Assembly (NCBI GenBank): GCA_026545225.1
Contig: CM048849.1
Span: forward strand, 55,199,836 to 55,263,835
DNA length: 64,000 nt
Direction of reading: 5' to 3'
Source of the DNA: Cornus controversa
Taxonomy: Eukaryota; Streptophyta; Magnoliopsida; Cornales; Cornaceae
Made by a program: the position numbers and the translations under genes. Positions 12,139-23,904 of the stretch are shown here, one piece after another (the stretch's first letter is position 1; the number at the start of each line of letters is the position of its first letter). The notes under the pieces were generated by a model that was not told the origin of the DNA, ran no database searches, and was given only the letters and a program-made list of their open reading frames with translations.

Positions 12139-12330
12139 TATATATGTGTATATAGCATGGTCTTACCAATTCATTTTCTCTCTCTTCCTTCCCTCCAGCG
12201 TAGTATAGATCGGAAGCTAAATATGTCACAACTCGTGAACCCCCCAACATTCCTTCATTTGGACCAGAAAGAGAGAGAAACGAAGCCGGGGGTTCAGAAC
12301 CTCAGAAGATCAGTCCGGCATTGTCCTTAG
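12139..12330 (+). promoter_or_regulatory. Likely core promoter and non-coding first exon of FAH copy A
   Basis: A TATA-like stretch (TATATATGTGTATATAG, 12139-12155) is followed by a CT-rich leader (TCTCTCTCTTCCTTCCCTCC) and a leader exon that can end at 12330 (CCTTAG|GTTGGT). The leader intron would end with TTCAG at 12799, 20 bp before the start codon. A spliced leader is also plausible for the paralogue. The transcription start is not determined. Confidence 0.45.
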
Positions 12331-12633
12331 GTTGGTATTCACTAATTAACTATATGTTCTTCAATTTTTTTCTTTGTTGTGTACGAGTTTGATAATTTCT
12401 TGTTATATCTGTTTTTTTTTTTTTTTTCAGTTTTAGAACGAAGTTAAATTTAATGCAAAACCCATTTGCGAATTAGAAGATTCAATTTTTAAATCTATTC
12501 TCAGAATCCATGCTTGCTCAATTCTGTTTAAGTTCAAATACTCAGTTTGGCTGATAATTTCTATGAACCCTAATCAATTATAGGGCCTATTGCATTTTCA
12601 TACCATGTGAAATTACAAACTCAAACTAAAAAT

Positions 12634-12671
<38 letters not shown>

Positions 12672-12819
12672 TTCCAATAATGAAAAGCAGTCTTTTAAAA
12701 TGACACTAAGTGGCTCCATCATGTCTTTATGTTATCTGAGTTGATTGTATTAGTCTGTTTTTTTTCCTCTTCTTTTAAATAATTTTAATTTGCATTCAGC
12801 TGCAACAAAAGGTGCCAAG

Positions 12820-14119
12820 ATGGTCACTGGGGGCTTTGTCGTGGACTTGAACAAGCCCCTTGTTTCCCAGGTCAGATCTCGTTGCTTTTTAACTTCTCAA
12901 TTGTTTACTTTCAGGGAATCCCACCAATAATAACTTAACATTTAATTTTATCTCCTAGAATAATAGACTATATCACCTGTCACATAAATTCGAGTTAATA
13001 TTCGTGATATTTATTCGAGACGTGTAGTATTGCTCTTTTATAAGAGAAATGCTAAACGTCACAATTTTATTTCACGAATTTTAACTCGAATCTACCATAA
13101 GAACTCTGTGTATGGAGGGAATTCCACCAATAATAACTTACCATTTAATTTTATCTCTTGGACTATATCACCTGCCACATAGATTCGAGTTAATATTCGT
13201 GATATTTATTCAAGACGTGTAGCATTGATCATTTTATAATTATATATCAATATTTTAATTTACTTTATTAACCGCAAATACGTTAGCTTCTGTTGGCTAT
13301 ATCACTTTGGAAGGCATATAAAAATCGAGTTTGGTAACAAAGTTTTTATTTCGAAAAAAATGAAAGTGATGTCAAAATTTTAACAATCCATAGGCATAAT
13401 TTGAAAGGTTCATAACGAAACTTTCAGTTTCAATTCCTTTCTCATTTCTAATTATTTTATAAAATTCAATAAATAAAAATTTTGTTTGCTCAAAAATATA
13501 ATATAATACAATAAATTAAAATTTTATAAAAAACAAGAATATAAAAATTAGAAAATAAAATAAATAAATAATTATAAAGAAAAAATATAAATATAAATAA
13601 AATAATAAAAAGAAATATAATATAATATAAATAAAATACAATAAATACAAAATTATAAGCCAATAAGAATAAAAATATTTTATAAAATACAATAAATAAG
13701 AAAATATATATAAATATAAAGATATATATCATAAATTTAAAATATATATAAGAAAAAAATACAATAAAATAAGAGTAATATAAATACAATTATATATAAT
13801 ATAAAAATATAATATAATAAATTTTTTTAACAGTTAGTCCTTTTTTATATATTAAAAAAGAGTAAAATGTTCCGACACCCTCTCAGGTTTTCGTTTATTG
13901 TCCAGAGATAATACTTGTGTCAAAAATTGCTCTGATGCCCTCGAGATTTGGTTTACCTGTCTCTAACACCCCTTTCTGCCAAAACTACCCTTCTTCTTTA
14001 CTTTTTTTGTTTTCTTTTTCTTCTCTCTATTATCACCTTTTATCTCTCTACCTATTATCCATTTCCCTCTCTCATTTACTGGGAATATAAATTTAAAATA
14101 TTATTTTGTAAATTCTTAT

Positions 14120-14168
<49 letters not shown>

Positions 14169-17100
14169 AATAAAAATATACACAATAATGATATATAAAA
14201 TATATATAGTATAATAATATATAAGAATATACAAAATAAAATTTTAAATTTATATCCCCGGTTAATGAGAGGGAAAGGGATAAAAGGTGAAAAGAGAGAA
14301 GTAAAAAAGAAAACAAAAAGGAAAAAAAAAAGTAAAGAGTGGTAGTTCCTGCAGTGGAAAGATTATGTTATCAACGTGCACACACAAACATTAATACTTA
14401 AATGAAAATGATAAAAATAAAATATAAAAAAAACTTTACCCAACAACAAAAGACGAGTAACCATCCATGTGAAAGCTCTGTGCTACAGTGTCATTGTTCT
14501 GCAATATGACTTCTATGAATCCCTTATAAGTAGCATTAATAATTGATCTGTCCATCCGAGGTGATCCACTCAGTGGCTTATTTGGGAAATCAAGCTTGTA
14601 AGCACCAGTCACATTAAAATGGTCAGCAAGCCTAATTGGTGTATCAGGATTGACAAATGAAATCCCATTAAATGTAGCTCGGAGTTTCCCATCAAATGGT
14701 GTTAGCGTCAGAGTAATTTTTGACACAAGTATTACTTGTGGTCAATAAACGAAAACTTACCCATTAAAAAAAAAGTTTTATTTAATATACAAACCCTTAG
14801 TGTTTGAAAAGGGGCAGGTATTTGTTCAAAATAAAGAATTTATTAAATTATATGCGTGTCTAAAATGTATCAGAGAAAAGTGTTGATGTCCTAAAAGTGT
14901 CCGGCACAGACACAACTCTTAAAAAGTGTTGGCTTCTTATTTAGGCGGTTAGATATGCACATGTCATTCCTTTAAAGCACAGCACACACACATGGAAATG
15001 CTTTTAGTTTCTTCATCAACGATGTTCCTCTCTATTTTATTTTCCTTTCTCATTCCTTTATTCTCATTAATCCTTTTCTTTTTCGTGCTATTTTTTTACC
15101 ATGCCATGTTTATTATGATATTTTGAGCATTTAATAGTTCAAGTTTCTTCCAGTCTGTAGACTATTAGACTTGTTATACTCCTGAATTTCCCACAGGTTG
15201 GCCATCTTGGAGAAACTTACGAGGAATGGGTTCACCAGCCTATTGTCAGCAAGGAAAGCCCTCGATTTTTTGCAAATGATGTTCTAGAGGTATTACTTGG
15301 ATTATTTGTCATATATCATTGTACACCGATATACAATAACTGGCATAACATATATAATTCCAAACCTTTAGGGCAGCTATATGGAAATTATTGAAGTATA
15401 TTTCTACTTGAGTTTTCTATATCAGTTTTTGTTTCTAGTTTATGAAGTTGCTTTTTTAACAAAGTGTGAATTATTTCTAAAATACTGAATTCTACATGAT
15501 AAATTGGTGTTAAGAGTCATTGTGGCATTGCACATACTTCACGATATGTAATTTGGTTAATCATATTCAGGGAAAAATGTTTGGTTAATCATCCTCCTGT
15601 CTTCAGTCTCGCTTGAAAATTACTTTGCTTTAATTCCATGATCCAACCTATACCTACAACACAGTAGATCCATGTTTCTTATGAAAATGCAAGGAAGTTT
15701 ATTGTTTAACATCGTGTCCTCGATAAATTTCCTCTGTATATGTGGCTGCATTTTTCACTCCTTTGCAATGTGAAACAGTTCTTGACCCGCACAGTATGGT
15801 GGGCAATTCCACTCATTTGGCTACCAGTTGTGTGCTGGTTTGTTTCTACCGCTGTCCGGATGGGGCTTCCTTCTCCTCAGGTAGCTATAACAATGGTTGG
15901 TGGCGTCTTTGTGTGGACATTGCTGGAATACTCCTTGCATCGCTTTCTTTTTCACATCAAAACAAAAACTTATTGGTCAGTTACATTATCTCTTTCCTCT
16001 CCTTTTTTTTTTTTTTTTTTATTCCAATTTTTGCCTTTTCATTTCAACAGTTGTTCTCAGTTCAGCTGCTTATCAATCAAATTTAGCAGCATCATGATTG
16101 AGCTAGTTTGATTTCATGCTTCAGGGGAAACACCATGCATTATCTTCTTCATGGGTGCCATCACAAGCACCCTATGGATGGGCTACGGCTTGTCTTCCCT
16201 CCTGCTGCAACTGTTATTATACTGGTGCCAGTATGTTCTGTTTTGCAATCTCAATGTCTTTTTCCATTTTTTTTTTCTTTTGCCAATTAACTAGCTAGTA
16301 TAGAAAGTGTTAAGCTTTTCTTCATTTATATCCTCTGGATTTGCAGATTTGGTGGATTGGGTAATACCACCCTTCCATTAACATCAACACACAATTATGG
16401 GAGATGGTTTAGACGAATTCTAACACATTGACAGACCAATTTTTTTCTCTTTTAATTGTTGACAGACCAAATTTAAGCATATCCAAGTACAGATTTTGCT
16501 TGTAATAATGAACTTTGTTACATGGACTGTTCTAAAGTAGGTGAAATATCCATGTCAGACAAACGACATTTGGACAAGAGTATGAAATATGTGTCTGACA
16601 CATTTGGTTGGAGTCATTAGACACGTACTTAAAAAGCATATTCAATAATTCAATTTTATTAGATTATTTCTTCAAAACGAGTTACATCCCTTTTTCGAAC
16701 ACAATGTTACATACAAATGTTATGCTACTATAGAAAATAAAAAAAAAATGTTAGTATGAACTTTTACTAGTGTCCCAGTATACTTGCTTTTGGTACATCC
16801 AACGTTTGGATACAAATCTACATCCAACACAGATACTTGAGTCCAGGTAAGATGGATGATGAATGAATATGCTGATACGACAAGGCATATGTCCCAATAC
16901 ATTTTAAATCTGTAGATTCATGCTGAATATGAATACTAATATTGAAGCAATCTTGTCACCCTATATATAGCAAATCAGTATTCACTCCTAAAATATTTTA
17001 TTTTTTTTGCTTCTTATTTTTGCATTTGAAAATCTAGTCTTTCAACCCCTAAAACGGTACGAGTCACATATGTTCAACCATTGTAATGAATGCAAAATAC

Positions 17101-17791
17101 AAAAAAGAAAAAGAAAAAAAAAAAGAAATGCAAATTATACAGAACACTATAACGGGCTAGGATCTTTTTCTTTAATCAATCTGTTGCTTGAGCTTTCTTC
17201 TACTGCTTCTAATTCACCTTTGTCTGTGACTGCTAGTTGTGGAACCTGGTTAAGCTTTTAGCACCTCCAACTGTTGCCCATGCTTTCACTGGAGGTGGCT
17301 TGTTGGGATACGTAATGTATGACTGCACTCATCACTATCTGCACCATGGGAAGCCATCCAAAGGAATATCTAAAAATCTAAAGGTATCCACTTAGTGAAT
17401 AGAGTGCTTTTTCTGCTAAAGAAATAATCCATTAAGAAGCACATTTGTGCTACACCCTAAGAATTTGTGATGTTGCGGCCCGAATATTGTTCTGGCCCGG
17501 GATGCATTGCAATCCGATTTTGACCTTAAAAATGGGCTTTGCAAGGCCTTAATCACGTAAATCGTTGTGTTCGGTGTGTGATGCATGTTTATTCTTCTGT
17601 CAATTTTTCGATTTGTTCTTGGTTTGTGTTCTTTGTCGTAACAGAAGTGATTTTGTGGTTGTTTGTGACAGAGATTCCACATGAACCACCATTTCAAAAT
17701 TCAAGACAAGGGATTTGGGATTACTTCTTCCTTGTGGGACAACATCTTCGGAACACTCCCTCCAACAAAACCTGGCGAGAAAAGTAGATAA
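12820..17791 (+). CDS. FAH: Fatty acid 2-hydroxylase, copy A
   Basis: ER membrane di-iron enzyme that 2-hydroxylates acyl chains of (dihydro)ceramides, giving the 2-hydroxy sphingolipids of plant membranes. Coding exons: 12820..12870, 15197..15289, 15779..15975, 16125..16230, 17237..17383, 17672..17791. These total 237 residues, the length of Arabidopsis FAH1. All boundaries are GT-AG. As in plant FAHs there is no N-terminal cytochrome b5 domain. The histidine ligands are present: His102 and His107 (HRFLFH), His119/123/126/127 (HYLLHGCHHKHP), His182/185/186 (THHYLHH) and His201/204/205 (FHMNHH). Two hydrophobic stretches lie at about 54-72 and 83-97. Compared with copy B and the family it is diverged: SPRFFANDVLE for GPRFFESDFWE, YDCTHHYLHH for YDVTHYYLHH, and RFHMNHH for KYHLNHH. 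It is likely functional but faster evolving. Confidence 0.88.
12914..13245 (+). repeat. Imperfect tandem duplication in FAH-A intron 1
   Basis: The segment with CCACCAATAATAACTTA and CGAGTTAATATTCGTGATAT occurs twice, starting near 12921 and 13134, about 213 bp apart with small gaps. The DNA between the copies contains a partial inverted version (TTAACTCGAATCTACC). Confidence 0.65.
13440..13830. repeat. Very AT-rich low-complexity tract
   Basis: Almost only A and T, made of short AAATATAA-type words. Open frames here give Ile/Tyr/Phe-rich junk. It lies between the intron duplication and the foldback element in the first coding intron of FAH copy A. Confidence 0.8.
13886..14755. mobile_element. 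Foldback (inverted-repeat) element carrying a gene fragment
   Basis: Left arm from TTTTCGTTTATTGTCC (about 13888) runs through TAATACTTGTGTCAAAAATT and a CT-rich stretch to about 14120. The right side holds the reverse complement in two pieces: 14215-14354 matches the inner CT-rich arm, and about 14700-14755 matches the outer end (AATTTTTGACACAAGTATTA then CAATAAACGAAAA). A run of ATT repeats forms the loop. Between the two right-hand pieces lies a multicopper-oxidase exon fragment. The exact outer ends and any target duplication are not clear. Confidence 0.65.
14439..14693 (-). pseudogene. Captured exon fragment of a SKU5-like multicopper oxidase
   Basis: The minus-strand frame of about 85 codons reads like the SKU5/SKS (multicopper oxidase-like) family: GKLRATFNGISFVNPDTP, then RLADHFNVTGAYKLDFPNKP, SIINATYKGFIEVILQNNDT and SFHMDGYSSFVVG. 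The fragment ends at a plausible donor (GG|GTAAAG) followed by about 80 bp of intron-like DNA, so it came from genomic DNA and not from a spliced transcript. Upstream codons of the open frame come from the foldback arm. It is one exon of a family whose members are normally several hundred residues, so it is not functional by itself. Confidence 0.75.
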
Positions 17792-19264
17792 TTCAACTGG
17801 AGAAGTGGAGAAAATTGCTTATGAAAGTTTCTAATGTGATTGAGTTTCCCAAATGAAGGAGCCTAGCTTGCCAATACTCCTTTGCTTTGATTCTGCTATA
17901 AGCTTGGCTTGTTTTAGAAAGAAAAAAAAAAACGCTGATATGTATTCTGTATGTCATTCTTTTCACTCTCTGTGACTATATTAATATCTTTTTCTAGCAA
18001 CTCCTCTCAGTTAAACAGGTTGCTGGGGTTTTAATTTTCCTGTTTCTTTCTTAATATAATAGAGACCTATGAGAAATATATTCTTTTCTTTTTCCAATAT
18101 AATATGAGAGGTTTTCATCTTTTTGCTGATTGCTTGATGATCATTCCTGGAGTCCTAGTCTCACTTCTAACAGAAGCTAGTGTGCTCAATGGTTACCGCA
18201 TACTCGACACTATAATTATTCATGTCAAGAAACCTTGACACGAATACGACATGATTATTACATAGGTAACATCATGCAATACGAATATGACATGTTTAGC
18301 TAATCACATCATTTATAACACGAACACGACACAGTTATATGACACATTTTTTTATCATTCGAGGGTGCCTTGGAGATACTCGGAGAGAATCCAAATAGAA
18401 AGGTGAATCATGGGCACAAAGTCCACTTACGGGGCAAGTGAGTGTGGGAGAGTGTGGTTCACCTTTTGTGAGTTTTGTGTTGGGTTTTGGCCATTTGGGT
18501 GTACTCTCTAAGCCTGATTTTATGGACTTTCAACTGGATCTGTCCGAAATATTAAAATTATTTTATTTTTTTAATTAATATAAGTTAAGACAAATTATTT
18601 AAAAATTACAGAGAATTATGGGAAATTGTAATTAAATATCGTTAGTTTAATTGAGTTTGAGTACACTTAGAACTTGAGTTTAGATGGAATTTAGATGTGA
18701 TTTAAAAGTTGTATGTAGTAGTTTTCATTAGTTAGGCTTTGAAATTTTGTGAGGAGCTTAGTTTGGTGGATTTGTGATTATTATATGTGGTACTCTTCCT
18801 AGTTGTACTTGTTAGTTATAAATTGCAGTTAGGGTGGGTTTTATGACACTTGATATAGTGATGTTGAAAGGTGTGTTATGATTGATGTTAATAACAGTAT
18901 GGATTGTGGAAAGTGATTGAGACACTGGGAACTTGGTTAAACTATACTGGTTAGTTAATATATGAGCTCAAGTTGGTTGTACGAGGTGTTTAGGTAGTGT
19001 GGTACATGTTGAATCATAATCTAGTGTTGTGTAAGTTGGGCTGCAATCATGTTTGGGCACATGTAATTACAAGATTGAAATTGACTAAGTTATGTTTATT
19101 GATATTTATAATTTAATTAAACATTTACAATATATGACATATTAAATCATGTTGATTAATAATAGGATAAATTACATTCACACTCCTGTGATTTGGACTT
19201 ATTTCATACGGAAAGAAATTTTGTTTATAGTAATCATATAAACCCAAATATTTTGCACCGTCTA
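17792..19264. other. 3' flank of FAH-A and intergenic DNA
   Basis: Starts with the FAH-A 3' UTR. At 18205-18350 there is a cluster of ACACGAAxACGACA words typical of unclassified plant repeats. A GC-richer block at 18360-18490 is followed by AT-rich DNA up to the solo LTR. No gene was recognised. Confidence 0.5.
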
Positions 19265-20073
19265 TCAAATGTAATACCCCGAAAATTTGGATGTCAATTA
19301 TTTTAAAGAATTTGAATTGCTTTATATTATTATTATTATTATTATTAATTCGTGTGAAATGCCTTGTCTCTATATTTTATCATTTTATGTGAGTTGTTTT
19401 TCCTTTATATCATTTTATGTTTTCATGTGAATTGATAAGTTTGATTTTTATCATTTTATGTGGATTGTTTATGTTTTATAGATTCCAAATTATTTCATGT
19501 GAATTTCTCTGTTTTTATTTTTACCATTTTATGTGAATTATTTATTGATTATGTATTGTTTGATTTAAAATTTTAAATGCTTTGGATTGGACTAGGGAGG
19601 AATCTGGGCTGGAATGGTTGGGCTAAGGGTATGTTTAAGTTGATGGGCTATAAAGAAAAACAATAATAGAATAAAAATAATTAAGACAAAAAAATATAAG
19701 AGACTAGGGTTCTGTCGTTTGCTTTACGCACAGAAACCAATGGGAGTAAACGAATGAGAGAATGGAGTGAAAGAACGATCGGGTAAACAAGTTGTTGAAT
19801 CGTCAAATAGGCAAGTTTGAACTCTTCTCTTCCCCTTTGAATCTGTATACATATATATTATTTGTATATCATGTTGCTAGAATATATGTATAATATATAT
19901 ATTAATTGTATAGACATGTTGTTAGAAATTTTTATGCAATTAATTATGAAATTAAATGATTTTTCATGCTAAGAATAATTCTGTGAATTAAAAACATGAA
20001 GATTTTGGAGTTTGTTACTGTTTTAGGTTATTTTTGCATATGTATATACATGTATATATGACTGTATAGGCGG

Positions 20074-20113
<40 letters not shown>

Positions 20114-20790
20114 GAACATGAAATTTGGGTCTATTGTGTTTATCATTTTTAAGGGTTTTGTTCCGGTCAATACGTAGATCTTGCTTCCTAGAACAATCCT
20201 TGAAATTTTGGTTGCGAACCGTTGGGTAGATTGACAAAATCTGATTTTAAAATTTTAGATTTTCAAAACTTGAAATTGGGCGTTTTTGATTTAGGCCACG
20301 AGAGAGCATGAATTTGGTTCCAATGTGTAGCTTAGATCGAGACGAATTCAATGGTATATTTATAAGCGCAATTCGGTGCCCGGAAGTGACCGAAAAGTGG
20401 TCGAAAAGTTCGGCCACCATTGTTAAATGTGGGAGGTTCAGGTGAGGGAAGAAGAAAAGAAAAGAAAAAAAAAAAAAAAGAGAGAGAAACCCCCACGCGT
20501 GCCGCCGGGGCATGGGAGCACGTGCCACCGGCTCCTGCCCCAGCCAATGGCCGAAAAAGTAATTTTGGGCCCCACTTGCGGGGGCCCACCTCTGGGTCCG
20601 ATATGGGCGCATTCCGAATTATTTTGGTTTTTTTTTTTTTGAATTTTTAAAATTTTTGAAAAAACTTGAAAATTCGAAAAATCATTTTTTTAAAAATACT
20701 TTTATAATTCAAAAATTTCCCAAAATTTTATGTCAATTTCCTGGGAGTTTTAGGAGCTTGCTTTTTAAAGTTCATGACGAAATAATTTCC

Positions 20791-21290
20791 CCTTGTTTTT
20801 AAATTAATTTTTAAAGTGTCTAAAAACTGAATTTTTCAGCTTCTTTAATTTTAGAAAATACTTAAGAAGTTTCTAAAATTCCCAAATTTTTACTGTAACT
20901 TTTTGGAGGTTAAATACAGTTGGGTTTAAATTTTCAACTGAAAATGAGCTTCCCTTGTAGTTCAATTGATTTTTAAAGTATCTAAAAGTTGGGTTTTTCA
21001 CCTTCTGTTATTTTAGAAAATACTTAAAATTTTTTGAAAATTCCAAAATTTTTACTGCAACTAAATAGATATTAAATGAACTTGGGTTTAAATTTTCATC
21101 TTGAAATGAGCTTCCCTTGGTGTTCAATTGATTTTGAAAGTGTCTAAAAGTTGGGTTTTCACCTTCTTTCATTTTAGAAAAATATTTTTAAAATTCTAAA
21201 AAATTCTAAAAAAATGCAGGTAACTTTTTCGGATTAAAATGCACCTGAGTTTTAAATTTCGAGTGAAAAGGAGTTTCCCTTGAGGTTGTA
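20791..21290 (+). repeat. About 162-bp tandem repeats inside the solo LTR
   Basis: The start of the unit (CCCTTG then TTAATTTTTAAAGTGTCTAAA or similar) occurs at about 20791, 20952 and 21113, with a weak fourth start at about 21277. Spacing is 161-164 bp. Each unit also has an ATTTTAGAAAATACTTAA word and a GTTTAAATTTTCA word. Confidence 0.7.
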
Positions 21291-21679
21291 TTGGTTGTAT
21301 AAGTATGCCTTTGACTATACTTTATTTGTCTCTGATTAGAAATTATTTTTTTAAATTTCCAAGAATATCAAAAAAATTTCAGGATGTTTAAACACGGTTT
21401 TAGGGACATAATAGGCCTGAAAACATAAATTCGAGTTAGATTTTGACTCCCTTGAAGGTTTGGATAAATTGGAGGTTTGATTGGGTGTTTGCTTCTAAAG
21501 TGGTTAATTGTGTTATTTGATTTACTTGAATGTATTTTTACTTAAAAGATATAAATGCCAATGAAATACTTTATTATAGTTTACTTGTAGACGATTTGTC
21601 TTATGGTGATAATTTCATATCGGATAATTTGAATTACTATGTTTGTGCAAATTAAAATCATAATGCACCTTATTTATTT

Positions 21680-21935
21680 TATGTTTCATATTGGGAAGGT
21701 ATCTATGCATTTTATTTGGCATATAAGGATCGCCCATACTTAATAAGGTATCTATGCATTTTATTTGGCATGTAAAGATTGTCCGGCGTGTCAGGATCAC
21801 CCATACCTAATAAGGTATCTATACATCCTATTTGGTATGTAAGGATTGTTGGGCGTGTAATGATCGCCCATACTTAATAAGGTATTTATACATTATATTT
21901 GGCATGTCAGGATTGCCTAGATTTAATAAAATGCA
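21680..21935 (+). repeat. Short tandem repeats near the LTR 3' part
   Basis: The words AATAAGGTATCTATGCATTT, ATTTGGCATRTAAGGAT and ATCGCCCATACTTAATAAGG recur four times in 250 bp with 50-90 bp spacing. A related array of GGAGACATGTGAGGATTGCT words is found at 27410-27690 in the second LTR of this family. Confidence 0.65.
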
Positions 21936-22786
21936 TGCATATGTTTCTTTATTTTGAACTTAAAGAATGTGTTCATTGTTGAATGATAAAGGTTTGTTGG
22001 GACAATGTATAAGATGATTTTGATTTATGAAAATATGAACCAGGTAGGGAATGACCAGTATGTATATACCTATACCTATTAAGGTATTAAAGGATAAAAT
22101 AGTGGCATGTTAAGATTGCTTAAACTTGATAGTATTTTATGTTATGTTTATTTATACTGAACTTAAGAAATGTGTTCACTTTTGCATAATAAGGATTTGG
22201 GTGGAACATTAAGTAATGATTGTTGTTTTGGAAACATGAAACTGGATAAAAGAATAACTTGTATGTTAAATCTATGGATTCCTTTTATGTCCCTTATACC
22301 GGGGTTATACATATTGATTCTCTGATTGGGATGTAGTAGATAGGACTTGCTCGTGGGTTTAACCCACTTTGTTGATATTTTAGGTTTCAGATAGGTTCCA
22401 CTGCAAGGATAGAGTTTTAGGGTTGGTTGTGGCAGACATCTCTTCTCATCGGTCACAGGGTAGAAACTTATCATCTTATTTAAGGGTCAGATTATGAATT
22501 CTTTTGGAGATTTTGGTTGTTGGTTTTAAATTAGAGTATTAAACTTTTGTTTATTCTAGTTAAAGGGTCCTTGGGTTACAGGACTTTCAAATTGTATTAT
22601 CAGGCATATAATTGTTTATTTATCGATAATTTCATTTCAGTTGAATTTTTTGTTCAGCTTTTAGAAATTATTTCGTTCTGTATTTTGTCTTCTATGCTTG
22701 TTGCTATCATTTGTATGTATCTCTCAGGTTTTGTGTATGAGACTGGCCACCTCATGCACGAAATTTTCTGGGGGTATTTCATCAAA

Positions 22787-23132
22787 GAGACCTCAAACCG
22801 TGCATAGGTAAGTTTGACCTCATCTGACACCATACAAAAGACTGTTATATCATTTGATTCTCTCTTGAGATGCAAAAATATATATTTAAGATGCAAAATT
22901 ACTTAACTACCCATTATCACCATCATCTTCTTCCCCAATTTTTTCAACCTCGGACTGCAGCCCACTTCCACCATTTCTCTGAAAATTGCTCTTGCCTTAG
23001 CCAGCTTGGGAGTCGTTCCCCACCCCTCAAGTTGAATTTTCAAAACCCATTAACCATATACTTGAATCAAAGAGGAAACAAAAGTAATTGCTAATGAATT
23101 TGTGGATTTGTAATTTTGCACTGTATACCTAA

Positions 23133-23168
<36 letters not shown>

Positions 23169-23899
23169 ATGTTCTGATTTATATAAAATTTTGTTTGTAA
23201 GCGTTGAGTGTGGATTTGGGGATAGTGATTTGCAATAGTTGGGACTTGTTTGGGTATTGAGGCGAGGTGGGGTAACTAGGATTTGGTAATGGTGGTTTTA
23301 GAGAGCTTGGGTTTTGGTGGTTGTGGGTAAAGAGGATGATGGTTATGGAGGGAAGAAAGTGTGTTGGTGGAGGTGGTGGTCGTGGGTGGTTGCGGCAGTG
23401 ATGGTAGAGATGGCGACAGGTAGTTATGGGTAGAGAGGGGGATGGTGGTGGAGGAGAAAAAGAGTATGTGTTGGTGGCGATGGTGGACGATTTGGGGGAG
23501 GGATGTGTGTTAAAAATCACAATTGTAGAATATGATATATATATATATATATTTGTGTGTATAAAGATAAATTAATGGGTAGATTACGATGAATAAAACA
23601 TGGGATTTAGGAGATACATATATATATATGTATATGTATATATATATATACTTGGAGAGATTGATGGATTAGATTTGAACGAGAGAGAAACTGATAGAGA
23701 AAATTAATTAACCAAATTGAAATGGAAAGAAATTGATATAAAAAATTAACAAAATTGGAGAAAGTAGAATTCTTATTATATATATTGCAATCTCTTAGAG
23801 AAAGAAAGTAATCATCAGTTTCTGTTCCAAACTTTTAGATGGTCAGTTGCTTAAGTGATTGAATCAAAATTTTTAGAGAGAATATTTATTTGCCTTTTG
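22787..23899. other. Intergenic DNA between two solo LTRs
   Basis: Contains (AT)n runs at 23137-23166, 23535-23552 and 23615-23650 and a GGT/GTGG-rich block at 23230-23500. The latter gives a Pro/His/Thr-rich antisense frame that looks like low complexity. No gene is supported. Confidence 0.5.
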
Positions 23900-23904
23900 G
23901 ACAG

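Larger units (their letters stand above)
19270..22781 (+). mobile_element. Solo LTR of a Ty3/gypsy-type element
   Basis: Starts TGTAATACCCCGAAAATTTG and ends GGGGGTATTTCA, the TG...CA pattern of LTRs, and is flanked by the perfect 5-bp target duplication TCAAA (19265-19269 and 22782-22786). It is 3512 bp long. The right end (CTCATGCACGAAATTTTCTG, then GGGGGTATTTCA) matches the LTR end before the primer-binding site at 28325, which fixes the orientation and shows it is the same family. No primer-binding site follows here, so it is a solo LTR left by LTR-LTR recombination. Open frames around 20.2-20.65 kb belong to this LTR and are not genes. Confidence 0.88.

Noticed and set aside
13490..13789. 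99-codon Phe/Tyr/Ile-rich frame
   Set aside because: Produced by the nearly pure AT tract in the FAH-A intron.
16347..16362. Possible extra exon after a TTTGCAG in FAH-A intron 4
   Set aside because: Exons 4 and 5 join in frame at the same place as in FAH-B, giving exactly 237 residues, so no extra exon is needed.
20247..20650. Overlapping open frames on both strands
   Set aside because: They lie inside the 3.5-kb solo LTR and contain poly-Lys or poly-Phe from A and T runs.
21680..21935. Regularly spaced repeats that might suggest CRISPR
   Set aside because: Imperfect tandem repeats inside a plant LTR; no spacers or cas genes, and the DNA is eukaryotic.
23179..23520. 113-codon Pro/Thr/His-rich frame
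   Set aside because: It results from a GGT/GTGG-rich low-complexity block; no family resemblance.
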